Below, one piece after another: positions 21,244-33,932 of a DNA stretch of 64,000 nucleotides; positions within the stretch are counted from its first letter, which is position 1; each line of letters opens with the position of its first letter. The position numbers were made by a program, and so were the translations under genes. The stretch is from Entomortierella parvispora (Eukaryota > Mortierellomycota > Mortierellomycetes > Mortierellales > Mortierellaceae), in NCBI GenBank assembly GCA_963573315.1, contig OY752143.1:1240001-1304000 (forward strand), read 5' to 3'. The notes below the pieces were generated by a model. The model searched no databases, had not been told where the DNA came from, and worked only from the letters and a program-made list of their open reading frames with translations.

Positions 21244-24200
21244 CTACGTCGATTTTGGTGCAGGCTGGACAGAGTCCATGTCCGAGAGGTCCAGATGTGA
21301 CGGCTGTGCAAGATGCAGGCCACCCAGGCCCATCCCGGTCCTCCTAGGAATTCCAGTAGGAGACGTAGCTTCGATTGCCGGCGACGTCGCCGCAGAGACA
21401 TTGGCGGAGGCTGTTGCCGAAGGAGCAGCGGATCCAGAGGTAGAAATCCTAGGGGAGAGCGCCATTGTGGGTGAAGGAACATCGATGATTGTTTCCCTCC
21501 GATGGCGATGGTGTTGAACCTGTCGGCCAAGTTGCTGACGGCCCGCCAAAGCGTTTGCAGGGCCAGCGGGGCGGCTGGAGCTACCACCGAGTCGTGAGAG
21601 GAATGACTCCTTGGCCTCTTTCTCGTCCACACGCGCATCTTCTTCGTCGTCATCATCGTCATCGTCATCGTCATGACGATCAATACTACCGCGACGCATG
21701 GCCCACATACCACCAGTTTCATATCCGAACCGAGGGTTCTCATTCGCATCCAAAACATCATCATCAGGGTCGCCAAAGATCATGTTGAAGAAGGCACCTG
21801 CAGTGCCACGCGACTGAGTTTTGCGAGTAGAAGTTGGTAAAGACGTAGGTGCAACTACCGATGGCGTTGTGGCCGCTGTTGCCACAGCGGCAGCGTTGCT
21901 GGTCAGCTCTGTGCATGTTCCGGCTGAGGGGCCGACTTGGACTGGAGCAGAATTGAAAGACGCTGCAGCACCAATACCGCTGCCTAGTGTGCTCATTTGA
22001 CCTGGGGGATAAAAAGTCATATCCCGAATCCCACCAGAGCGACCTGGTAGTCCTGCCCCTGTCAAAGTGTGTCCCTGGTGATGGCTGATGGTATGTCTAT
22101 GATGCATAATTGGACCTGCAAACATAGTCGATCGGACAGTCAGCGGCGTAGATGTCGAGTTTGCTGCACTTGCATTGGAAGAGTCGTGCATAAAGGAAAC
22201 TCGAGGACTCTGAGTCGGGGATGTAGAAGGTAAAACGACATTGCTCCTGTTGTGATGAATAGGTGGTCGGACGCTCAAGAATGGAGAAGGCACGGTGGCA
22301 CTGGGTGTCGTAGGTGAGGATGCTACAGGGGACGGAGCACCGCCACCTTCAGATGGCAGAGGAGCCGGGGGCATGGAGACGCTGCGCTTAAATCGCGTAT
22401 TTGCGACAGGACCTCCAGTGCTTACAATATGATCCTCCTGTCCAAGTGTGGGCGAGAACTGGAATGCGGTCCTAGGTGATGTTGGAGAAAAAATGCGAAT
22501 GCTGGAGAGCGAAGCAGAGTGACTCATGGGTGATGCACGAAGGGAAATGGGAGAAAGCCCCCCTTGCTGCTGACGACTATGACCTTCCAGATCCAGAGTG
22601 GTCTTGTCTCCAGATTGACCCCTACGAGCCACGATGGTTGTCGTACCGGCAACCTCGTCAGAAGTTAAATGTCGTCTATCTCCAACTCCAGCGTACTGAC
22701 GTTCCCATTGCTGGCGTTCCCATTGAGATGGAGCAGCGCCAGTTGTTGATGTGGATCCAGGGGAAGGAGAGTCTGAGAGACATCCCTGCCAGTTGGAAGG
22801 CGAAGTAAAGGAGTGGACACCACCTCCGTTGTCAAAGTTGGACCCGATCGTGTTTCTGCGAAGATGGCTTGGATGATGTTCCTTCATCAAACGTGGGCTT
22901 TGCAACATTTTCTGATGTTGAAGTGCAGTCTCCTCCTCATTCTCCTGGACCCTAAATTCAAGTTTCTCGGCGGTCGCTGAGCTATTGAGAGAAAAGTCGA
23001 TCTCAACGGTGTCATCCAAATCCCAGTGTTCGTAGAGCGGATTCTTGGGCAGCCACATCTTTCGGCAGAGAGGCTTCAGCAGTGCTGGATGAATGTACGT
23101 TTCAAAATCAGATGTCCTGTCTTGATAAGTCAATTTTGAAGGCGTATGTTCAAAGTGGGACGCAAGAGGCTGACATGACATTCCCGAGTTTCGGACACCA
23201 AAATTTTCGAGATAGAATCCATCTTCGTCCAGGAAACCTCCAGAGTATCGAACTTCCTCCTCATCCCTGTCGCCCTCCATTGCTCCTTCTTCTCCTTCAT
23301 CCGCGGGCTCGCTCGACAACGGCTTGCCGTCTTCAACAGTAAAGAGCTTGATCTCTTTGGTAGAGCTGTCGTTGGAAAGAGGTGAGGGTTCGATATCATC
23401 ACGCGTATGAATCTTGAGCGAGAGGGACTGTCCGGATGAATTGTCGATCAGCCGAGAAACGCTTAACCCGAGTCCTGTTGATCCGGAATAATAACCATTA
23501 CTTGTAGGCAATGTTTCACTTTGGTCAACGGGTTGTTTGTCCGAATCAGCGGTACCGGCTCCTGACATAGCTGTGTCCGCCTCCATCTTGTCTTCTTTTT
23601 CATCCGCGGAAAGTTTTTCGTACCGATCCGATTGAGAGGATCGACGAAGCGTTGTGAAAGGGCTAGGATGGTCAGAATCTCCCATTGAACTCGCTGTGAT
23701 TCCGCCTCCCGAGATGGCGGTCGATTTTCCACCGTCGAGTTTTGGGTCCACCTCTTGAGACTTTTCGCTAAACTGTTCAACACCTTCTCCATTTCGACGC
23801 CGAAGTCCTGAATCCATGTAGACACTGGATCGAGCGGAGGCGCCTCCATTGGGCGTGGGGATCTCATTCATGGGGAATGACGACTCGTTATCAAAGTTGC
23901 GCAAACCTGTATCCAAGGGGAGGAACTTTGTCCTTGATTTGAAGAGATCACTACACAGAATCTTGAAGTAGGCAGTGAAACCCAAGAGCGCCACGATAAA
24001 AAATCCTCCGACCAAGGCCTGCTTGAGCCATAACACGCCAATCATAGTGATCTGAAAGATGAGAAGGCCGTCGGTCGTGTACTGGAACACATGTCGGAAG
24101 AACTTGCCACTGTTTTCGTACTTGCGGATGTAACAATATGCAAATTGGTACTTGAATACCAAAAGTGCAAATGCAAAGTACGGCACGGCTGCGATCAAAA

Positions 24201-26880
24201 TGAGCGGACTTATGACAGAGTAAATGAACGTGATGACGAGCGCGAGGATATTTTGGGGGTAGTAATAGTAGTACTGGAAGCACCAAGGGGTTGTAGCTCT
24301 TTGAAGGGCTCGAGGAGTAGGGGTAAGTTTGCGTGCCGTGACGAAAGAGTGGATGATCAATTGTGCCCAGACCTGAACCAGCTCCAGTGAGTGTGTACAT
24401 GTGTTGAAGACAATGTAGAAGATGAAGAAAGTCGATCCAGCAGGCAAACTGGCGGCGAGAAGCGTGAAGATATTTGTTGGTTGCTGAATTAGGGTGATAA
24501 TCGACTTCAGGATGGCTGTTCCGATCATAAAGACAAATAGCACATTGAATATGAGAAAGTGGTAGTATCGTCGAAACACATTGCCTTCCAACGCCGAGTG
24601 TGACACCGGCAGCTCTTGCTTGGAAATTTCTATGAAATCAAGGGGACAAATTAGCGAGCTGACGACAAAGAGGAAGCGTGCCAAGGTAGCCCCGTGACGT
24701 CGCGGCTGTTTCGCCTCAACTGTTGCAAAATGTGCGACATATTCCTCTTGGTCACTGTCATGTCCTCAGGTCGTCGAGATGTCTCTCTCTTCATCACTTA
24801 CCAAGGATAATGACTGGGGCCAGGGCCAAAAAGATTGTAACAAACACAATTGGTAGGACATTCTGCAGTAAAGACTGGATCAATGTGGACGCCTCCAGGA
24901 TGGGCTTTAAGAAAGAGAATCTGGCGGACAAGGCGCCGAGCGAGGTGAGAAGCAAGAAGGACGACGTCGGGAAGATCCAAAAAATGATCAGAACCCTATA
25001 CAGGTAAGTGATTGAGAAACAATGCTGATTAGTCCAAAGCTTTTTTGGATCCAAGAAATGGGGGGTGGAAAATGACAAGACGACAAACATCTTACCAAAT
25101 GCTTAGGTTCACAACCACAGAACGAGAAAACCGGTTGCGAAAGCTTGCCGTTAAATTGCTCCACAGGACATCTCTAGGCTCCATCGCCGGTCGGACACTC
25201 AGGCCTTGAGGTCGGGAATCGATTTTAGCTTGTGCACAAAGTTGGGCTGAAAGGTGGTGCTTAAAGGTCACAAACCCGAAGGATGTAGATTTGTACCTCA
25301 GCGATCCATCTCTGAGTTCACCCACTTTGCGATCTAGCTTATTGTACTTTTTGACAAAATACTCGATGGACTCGACCCTGTCGCCGGCCTTGAATCGCTT
25401 TTGGGGCCGTGTTGGCTGGTACTTGTCAAAGGCGTGACGGTCCAAGGAGGCGAGGACGTTCCAAATGGTGAATGGTGGCGGACTTAAGGACATGCATGAA
25501 CCCACTGGACCGATGTCTTCTTCCCCATTGACATAGATGTCAATGATATCGGAGTGATGTGAAAGTGCTGAGAGTGGGATGTTGAGCTGGGGCTGCGACG
25601 GGCTCTGCGATGGTAGTCTTTTGTGGGCAAAGATTGACTTTCGGACCTTATTGAATCGCTTCTTGTCTGCATAGAGGTCCTGAGTGATCTTTTCCAGTGT
25701 AGTGGCATCGATGCTCTGGATGCCGAGGGACTCTCTTTTGGAAGGTTGCAGCAAGGACTGGTCCATGGTTGAGGTTGCAGGGGCGTTGTACAGAAACTTC
25801 CCATGCTTAATACTCTCCAGGACTGACCTAGCGAGTTCGATGTGCGCTTTTTCCAGCATATTGAGCGCGCTCTCTCGTCGATCTATCTTTTGGCTCAGAC
25901 GTCCGCAATGCTGTACCACAGTTGCTGTCTCAACTGGGCCCATTTTCAAAGATTCGAAGTATTGCTTCAGAGCAGCATCTGATCGAAGGTTGGAGGGAAG
26001 TCGACTGACAAAGATGGACCTCTCCGCGATTTCTCCTTGCCGAATCCGCTGCAGGGTGTACTCGCGCCGTAGATCCATCCATTGCCAATAATTTTTGAAG
26101 AGGAGGAACATCCAGCTGATGGTGACCATGTAAGTCAAAAATACGTGAGCCCAGAGAACGTTCGAGTCGTCAGGAACGTTTGAAATGCTCATCCGTGGGA
26201 CCTCCGAGACTTGGTGACTGGCTGTGTAGTGTATGGGTAGCAGGATGATACCGACGACTATCGCATTGAAGACAGAGAACTGAAGACACATCTTGAGGAA
26301 GCGCAGGAACATGACGGCATCAAGTCCCACGTTGGTAATATAAAACTCCTCTGGTATCTTTATCGTCGGATTGATCCATCCTAGGAACTTTAGAGACATG
26401 GGCGGTGACGGGTTGCTGTAAAATAGTTTCAAGAAGCAGAGAAAAGCGAATGCGGAGTTAGCAAGATCGTTTGTTTGCGCCGCTCGTGCACATCAGGGGC
26501 ATCCTCCCATTTGGTTGCCTGCTTGGCTGCAATATTGGCTCAAAAGTGATGACATTTTGGCTGAAGGTGTGGCGCACAAATTTACTGCAACCAACCAAAT
26601 GATCATCCTACATATTTTTGTTCAGTGCAATCATGCATTGTGGACAAAAAGTCCTTGCGGCAAAGGGGCGGATGGGAGAAAGGACGGTTTACACATGCGA
26701 TGTCTACTTGGCTTACACTTTTAGACGGCATCGAGGAGAATAAAGGTATTGAAGCGTTTTTTTCCTTCGATTCCACTCGAAAATGCCGACGCAGACGACG
26801 CTGATGCCGGCGCTGAGTCCGATCTGGGCTACTAGCCCGTTGAAGGTCGGGACGAGGTAGCGGGTAGAGTAATCCGTCAT
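21244..26880 (-). CDS. CSC1/OSCA/TMEM63-type calcium-permeable stress-gated channel, very long C-tail
   Basis: Exons 26880-26717, 26415-25096, 24995-24802 and 24629-21244 give about 1687 aa. A first helix near 14-34 is followed by FLGWI and two helices (about 75-155). The cytosolic RRM-like loop (about 160-460) begins FVSRLPSNLR and contains FVTFKHHLSAQLC. The pore module of about seven helices spans 490-790 (APVIIL, NVLFVFMIGTA, YYHFLIFNV). The tail has a segment YIHPALLKPLCRKMWLPKN near 1070, resembling the C-terminal PHM7_ext (DUF3779) domain of fungal members, then about 500 disordered residues with an Asp run. Known members form mechano- or osmo-gated cation channels. It is about twice the usual 750-1000 aa length. 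Confidence 0.88.
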
Positions 26881-28664
26881 GCTGTCGACCGATTATAAAC
26901 ACCGAGTGTCGTCGACAGCGAAGGGGAGAGCCAAGATAACAGGATGCCGAGATAGGAAAGGTGTTTGCTCAAGAATGAAGATAAGAGATATCCGTGTGAG
27001 AAGAAGGACAGGTGATGGAGATGTCGACAAATAGGTAGGATAGCGAAAGCGACTCTGAAGAAATGCGAGCAATTAGCTTGTATGCAAAGAACGATCGACG
27101 ACTGGTTTGGAGATGAAGTGCAATGCTCAAGAAAGTCCTTTGGAGTCGAGCTGTAGAGATGAGGGCGATGGGATGGACAGAGCGAGAGTGAGAGAAGGTG
27201 AGAGAAGGAGAGTGAGGAGGGATGGAAATGGGACCTCTTCAGGGTGAGTACAGACTGGGATGGAAGAAAGATTGGAGGTAGGAAAGAAAGAAAGACGGAA
27301 GGGATGTTGGAATGGACTAATGGGCTGAATGATGTTGCAGATGATAAGGAGAGGGAGGCGAGGAAGAAAGAGAAGGAGGACGAGGAGGAGGAGGAGAAGG
27401 AAGACAAGGACTAGCACATGGTGCCCTTTGTCGGTGGACAGAGGCAAGGAATGTAAAGTGAGAAAAGAGAGGGAGTGAAAAGTGAGAAGTGAGAGGTGAG
27501 AGAACACAAGCAAAAAATAGAAAAAAGGCAGAGTGAGAGAAACAAGTGAGAGAAACAAGTGAGAAAGAAGTGAGAAAGAAGTCTAATCCGGACAAGAAGG
27601 ACGAGGGACGAGCGCAGGATGGATGATGCCCTGGAGGGGAACACCGACACACAGACACACAGACACCCAAGACAGCACAGACACACCCACCCACAGACAC
27701 CCACACTCGCACAAACACACAACGGACGCAGCAGCTGGCTCGCTCCTGCCTCTTTTGTCACCACCATGGGCGCCCCTTTCCTCCTGCGTTCGCCATCAGC
27801 GACATGTTTGTGCCCCTCCTCCTCCCTGCCTCCCTCCCTCCTCTCTCCGTTGCCCCCGCCCCATGTCTCTGGTCTAGCTCCATTCTCTATTTTCTCTCTT
27901 TGCTCTCTCTCTTTGCTCTCTCTCTTTCCTTCTCTCTTTGCTTCTTTCTTTGCTTCTCTCTTTGCTTCTCTCTTCCCTTCTCTGCCTGGTCGCTGCGTCC
28001 CTGAACCCTTGGCTGTCCCCTCTGGATTCACTCACTGAAGGCTCAGTTGCAGGAAACCACTTGTCAGACTCATCTGCAAAGACATGGAGCTACCAGCCCC
28101 CTTTTTTCCCCATTCTCTTTCTCATGATGAGACGAGATCAGACGACTCAGAATCATGGCACAATGACTTCGTCACATGTGTGTTGTTACCGAGGCAGGAC
28201 TCCAGGGCCAGGCACTGATTTTTTTTTTTTTTTTTTTTTTGGTGGCGTAAATCTTGCGTGTTTTATTGTCTGCTTTGGAGCGCTGATTTTATTCAAAAGT
28301 TCATACGTTCAATTTCTTGGGGTCTTTGAGAGGATATTCTTGGACTTTGTCTTCTTCTCTGATTCGTTTTCCTGTGAAAGGTTCCCTTTGAATACATACA
28401 AAAAATCAATAGGTTTTTGAGGTGGCAGAATGGGAGAATGCCTCTCGATCTCTTAAGGGTTCTCAGTTCGTGGCTTGTCATATTTTTGCCACCAATTTTG
28501 TTTGCAGGACACCATGGGCTTTGTTGCTGCATCCATTCGCGTCTCCATTCAGCGGTTGTCTCCTTTGTCCGCACCAATATCCTTTGATGCATTGAGTTCG
28601 TTATCTATATTCTCTATACCCACCTCCCCCACAACGGTTGTTGTACCTACAAGGACAGTCAACC
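26881..28664. promoter_or_regulatory. Divergent intergenic region between CSC channel and RecQ5 helicase
   Basis: About 1.8 kb serving two divergent genes. The plus strand is GA-rich at about 27130-27600, CA-rich at 27637-27722, CT-rich at about 27830-28000, and has a 22-T run at 28219-28240. The GA and CT blocks make a purine/pyrimidine switch on either side of the CA block. No gene with recognisable domains. Confidence 0.5.
28219..28240. repeat. Poly-T tract (22 nt)
   Basis: An uninterrupted T run upstream of the RecQ5 start. Similar runs occur at 51764-51787 and 61107-61134. Confidence 0.95.
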
Positions 28665-31600
28665 ATGAAACAAGCCGCCAAGATCCAGACCCAGCTCACG
28701 TTCAAGAACCACTCTGGAAACACGGCCGCTTTCCAACAGCAAGTTGTCGTTCAAAAGGAGGCCAAGGCCCTGGTTGATAGCCGCAAATGCCTACGCTCAG
28801 GTAAAAACTAAGAGTTGATCAGAGGAAGCCTGGTTACTCCTGAAACGAACAAAAAATAGCCCTTATCTCACACCTTTACTGCCTCACTGGACATAGTGTT
28901 TGGCCTCAAGGAGTTCCGAGGTGAACAACAGGCCATTGTCGAGGCTGTAATTTCAGGTATGATGGATAATTGATAAAGCCCGCAAGCAGCGGCGTCATAT
29001 TTTAAACCTTGGCGTTGACATTTTCATTCATGTAGGCAAAGATGTCCTGGTCATTATGCCCACAGGCGCCGGCAAATCGCTTTGTTATCAACTTCCAGCG
29101 GTCATGAGCCAAGGGGTTACACTGGTAGTCTCCCCGCTTTTGGCACTGATCCATGACCAAGCCACCTATCTCCAAGGGCTTGGAGTGAAGGCCTTTGCTT
29201 TGAACTCGTCCGTGGGCAAGAGAGAAAAATTAAAAATCTTGGCAGATCTGAGTCTCCCTACACCAACTACCAAGATGTTATACGGTAAGTGCGGGTGAGA
29301 ACGAATAAAGGTCTACATGTCATATGCTGGAGAGAGGACTGACTTTTTTTTATTCAAATTAGTCACACCAGAGTTGCTCGCGACAGCCGACTTTCGTCAT
29401 GTGTTAATGACTTTGGAAAATCGTGGAATGCTTGCAAGATTGGTAGTTGATGAGGTTTGTTTGTCTGCTTTCATGTTCATATTTACTGTGTTTCTTGAAA
29501 GGTGCTGAACTCAATCTTGAAGACCGATCTAACTTTTCTGTAAAATTTTGTCCGCAAAGGCGCATTGTATCAGTGAGTGGGGACATGACTTCAGGAAAGA
29601 TTTCAAGAAACTGGGCATGGTCAGAACTATGTTTCCAAAGCTTCCCATCTTGGCCTTAACTGCCACTGCAACGGAAAGGTGATGATCTGTTTCATGATGT
29701 TTAGTTGATTGATGTTGATCATAATTAGCTGACCTCGACTTCATACATTCATAGGGTTCGTCAAGATATTAAATCGACACTCGGACTGCCGGAACCTCCT
29801 ATTCTATCCTACTTTCTCGCCTCTTTCAATCGCATTAATCTCTACTATGAGGTGCGGTTCGATGACAGTGATCGTCATAACTATGAAAGCCGATACAAAA
29901 ACTTTTTAGATTTTATCCGAGGCGTTTACAAAAGTCAAAGGAAACGATTACAGGCCGAGGCAGCCAGATTGAAACAGCCGACTGCGATGGCTGAACCATC
30001 CTTCTCCTCTGCATCAACGATTGTGTCTCCATCGTTAGTGCCGCCACCGTCATCGTCATCACCTTCATCATCACCGACCTCAACGGCATCTAGCACCAAC
30101 CAGGTCAATCCAGTCTGTGGAATCATTTATTGTGGTCAACGACAGACTTGCGACGAGTTGGCTAATCGACTAGTTGGAGATGGGATTCAGGCTGCAGCCT
30201 TTCACTCTGGAATGACACCCAAACAACGAGCTGATGTCCAACGACGATGGTGTGGCCAAGGCGCGAATACTACAGCAACAACAGCAAAGTCGGTTGGTGG
30301 GACATCCTCTTCATCCCCATCGGTGTCTGGAAAACAGGATCAACAAAAACCTGTAGACGTGATTGTGGCTACGATTGCGTTTGGTATGGGAATCGATAAA
30401 CCCAACGTTCGGTTTGTTTGCCATTGGGAGCTCCCGAAAACCATCGAAGGTAAAAGAGAGAAGGACACTATGTAATCTCCGAGCGTATATCAACGAAATT
30501 AACAATTCCTTCTCTGATATTAGGTTACTACCAGGAGAGTGGTCGTGCAGGACGCGACGGAGGAATCTCTCGGTGTATTCTATATTATTCACGCGAAGAC
30601 CGGCAAAAAGTCGAGTTTTTGATTGAAGTGGAGAAGGAGAGACGCAGGCTAAAATCCAAGGCGAACGGTGGCACAGAGAACAGGAAATCAGAACTTCATA
30701 CGACACAGAACTTTCAAAAGATGGCCGCGTACTGCGAGAACACGACTGTTTGCCGGCACGTTTTTCTTTGCGAGTATTTTGGAGAAGAAAATATCCAGCG
30801 ACTCAAGGTCTGTCAGGATGGGTCCCGCTGTGACATATGTAGGACTCCAGAAAAGGTGACCAAGGAGAAGGCTGACAAACTTTCACCCATGATGCAAGCC
30901 TCTGGAGGGGGCCCTGCTCACTACATGGGTGGAACCAAAACGAGTATAGGGGCTGACGGAAAGATCAAAGTACAAGGACTTTGGGATTCGGCCACTGTAG
31001 CTCTTGGTCGGTATGACAGTGACTTGGTCGATGATGATGAAATTGAAGAAAGTAGTGGGTCTGGTGGATCGGACGACGATATTGACGAGGATGCTGATCT
31101 GTCGCAAGGAGACTCTAATGTTGAAGAAGACGAGGACCACGATTCCGATGCTGAACGGAAAGCCAAGCGGAGGAAATTGTTGTTTGGTAGGTTCAGCTAT
31201 TCATAGTCTATCATATGCATCCATGCCGCCTTTGTGTAATCATTTTCTTTTTATACACTTTCTTTATCCCTATCCCGCCTGTCATGTAGGATCATCTGTC
31301 GATTCATCTTATTACAAGAAGAGGCAGTCCCCAGTTTCATCCAGTAATACATCTTCCACAATGGCGTCTGAGGCATCTCTCGGTAACAAGCACAAACTTG
31401 TCCACCCTGAGTCTACAAAAGTGGATCTCAAATTTCGAAACGCGTGCTACGAGACAATTGAGAGGGCTCTTACGAACTTGTACCAGGGGACCCATCGGTC
31501 ACTTTCAGCTGACTACAATCTCAAGCTTGCAATGGATCTGGATCCATCTCTTAACAAGCCTGACATTGACCTTCGGTAATCTCTTGGGCAAGCCTACTGT

Positions 31601-32019
31601 TTGCCTGCTTCGAGTGCCTAGAGTGTCTTTTTCAGTTCCTGACTATCGTTAACAATGCAATCCCCTTTTTTTTCGTTAGGCAAGCTCGGTTTATCAAAGA
31701 GTTGGCTGTGGAGGTTGAAACGACTGGATTCGAAAGTAGTATGACCCCCAATGTTTATAAGACTCAACTGGGACTTCGTGTCCGTGATATCAAGACCTTT
31801 GAGATGCATGCTCGAGGTGCGCTGGCACAAAGGACAAGTGATCAGTCAAAAGGCGTAGACGGTGCAACGGCCATGGCGGCAACGACGACAGCGGTGACGG
31901 CTGCTCCTGCAGCGCAGGGAACGAGAACCTGGGCAACCGCCATGTCCGTTTGGAGGAGAATCATCCAACCAGCAATTGGGACAAAGAGCGAAGTCCTGCC
32001 GTCAGTAGCTGGCCTTTGA
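28665..32019 (+). CDS. RecQ5-type ATP-dependent DNA helicase
   Basis: Nine exons: 28665-28800, 28897-28956, 29036-29284, 29363-29454, 29560-29678, 29755-30449, 30524-31186, 31290-31575 and 31680-32019 (879 aa). [11 protein letters not shown] (motif 0) and [14 protein letters not shown] (Walker A, near 75) are followed by [16 protein letters not shown], formed across the exon 4/5 junction, [18 protein letters not shown] and [11 protein letters not shown] (motif VI, near 455). The zinc-binding part has Cys in [16 protein letters not shown] and [12 protein letters not shown]-terminal segment (about 700-860) resembles the RecQ5-specific domain of RECQL5. These enzymes unwind DNA 3'-5' and limit recombination and transcription conflict. 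Two Ser/Thr-rich insertions interrupt the second RecA lobe. It converges on the hydrolase with 97 bp between stops. Confidence 0.93.
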
Positions 32020-32116
32020 AAATGGCGAGTATCTTTGTCTGGTATAATGTGAAGTCCACATGGTATCAAATTGTTTATATATTTTTTCTTCACAAAATAA
32101 AGGGACAAGAAGCCAT

Positions 32117-33660
32117 TTACAATTTGTTGAGCAAGAATTCGCCGTCCTTGCCCTTGCTTACGATCTCTTCAATGAATCGGCAGTAAGTCTCTGTCTGTTC
32201 ACCGGGGAGAGCATGACCAGATCCTTCAAAGACGACCAATTTGCACTGTAATTCCTGTTGCAAATGGTAGGATCCTGAGGGGCGCACGAAATTGTCGACT
32301 GTGCCTGTGAGAACCAAGATGGGCAGGCCTGAATCACGAATCTGGGCCAATCGCTTGGAATTGACATGGTGGAAGAGAGCAGCGTAGGATTGGGCAATGT
32401 TGGCATGGAGGGGCTGCAAGGGAGAGTTCTTGAATCGCTTCATCAGGTTCTAGAAAGGAAGTTGTATAATACATTTTGCCGAGGGTGAGTGAGTTTTGTT
32501 TCGTTCAAGAAATCACGGTCTTTAAATTTCGGAAAGTTGACTTTAGCTCCAAGAGAATGGGAGGGTGTGGTTAGTTTGCTTAGTTAAGGCTTGACTTACA
32601 GCATAGACCGCTTCACGATTGGTGGCAAAAGGCGAATCCTTGCGACCCTTTTCGAGCCATTCCTGTTTTTTTAAGAATGAAAAATGAAATGCACGTGCGT
32701 GAGCGTCCATACCGATCACACAACATGAATTTCTTTGTCCTCTCGATCACTCCCGGCCCAAAAGGCGGCGAGCAAAAAAAAAAAAAAAGGTATTGAAATG
32801 TCAGCCGAGCCAACAATCCCAAAGAGGGATTGTTGCTTTTCCTTTTTGCTTGCCAAAAAAAAACATGACTTACGGTAGGATAGAGGGTCTCAGCAATGAG
32901 TTTCAGGCGCACTTCAGGGCTCTTGATCAGGATCACGCGAGACAAGAACGAGATTGTGACAAGCTGAGGTGGGGAGCGTCCAGCATTGGTGGAAGTCAGG
33001 ACCAAAGACGAGAATCTCTTTGGGTCCGCCAGGACCAATTCGAGTGAAATCATTCCTCCCATCGACACACCCGCTACATGGACGTCCTTCCTCCAGTCCA
33101 AAGCGTCCAACAAGTCCAGCGTGTCCTGTGCCATCTGAGATGTTCTGTTCGTACCGTAGATTGAGAAAAATGTTAGTTTTGTCTGCCTTTATATAACAGC
33201 GGCAAAACAACGGTAGCAATTGACCGGGTTGAGAAGGAGGTAGAAAGGAGAGAAGGAGGTCAGACAGAGCTTACGAGTAAAGGCCCTTGGGCGCATCCGA
33301 GAGACCGATGCCTCGGTTATCAAAAAAGACGGTCGTGTACTCTGGGTTTTTGGAGAAGTGCTCTACCTGCGAATGGGGAGGGAGAGAGAGAAGGAAAGTA
33401 CAACGGGCGGGGAATGAGTATTGCATTGTTCTCGCTGACATGCTGACAATGTCAAGACAAAGGGAATGACCCCACAATGGCTCTTGGAAGAGGCTGCTTC
33501 ATACCACTGGCTCCCATGCCATTCCAGGCGAGTTGAGGCCCATGATGAGCAAGAGCTTTCGAGGACCAGAACCAGTCTTCTCGTAGTACAGCTTGAGGGG
33601 CTTTCCTCGGCCAGTGCCGACTTGGACATGTCCACTCTCATGAGCAATGGTGGAGGTCAT
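32117..33660 (-). CDS. Alpha/beta-hydrolase fold protein
   Basis: Exons 33660-33505, 33366-33275, 33144-32874, 32662-32600 and 32449-32117 give 304 aa. After LYYEKTGSGPRKLLLIMGL (oxyanion-side strand and loop) and FFDNRGIGLSDAP come the nucleophile elbow AGVSMGGM (Ser in GxSxG), the acid ILVLTGTVDNFV (Asp) and the base EGSGHALPGE (His). The catalytic triad is complete, so an active hydrolase is expected. No signal peptide is visible, so it is probably cytosolic. The substrate cannot be told from sequence; epoxide-hydrolase-like and esterase activities are both possible. Confidence 0.88.
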
Positions 33661-33932
33661 TGTTGAGCAGGTAAAAAAGGGAGAACAGATGAAGAAAGGA
33701 ATGCAAGAATGCAAAAGAGAATGAAGAAGAAAAGAAAAGGAAACGAGCCTCTGCGCGGAACAAAGGGCAAAGCCCAAGAGAAAAGTCCGATCGCAAAAGC
33801 AAACCGACCGACCCCTCCCTGCAGCTGTGCCGCGAACGAACGCCCACTGACCACCACCCCGATAAATTTGTCATCTGGTTTCAACGCTTTTTATTTTTGC
33901 CGTGTTCCTTGGCTAATGCTCCTGGGCGGGTA

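Noticed and set aside
27411-28038. Overlapping 130-206-codon frames on both strands
   Set aside because: Repetitive Arg/Glu/Lys or Ser/Leu/Pro translations of the GA/CT-rich block; no domain and no coding-like third-position pattern.
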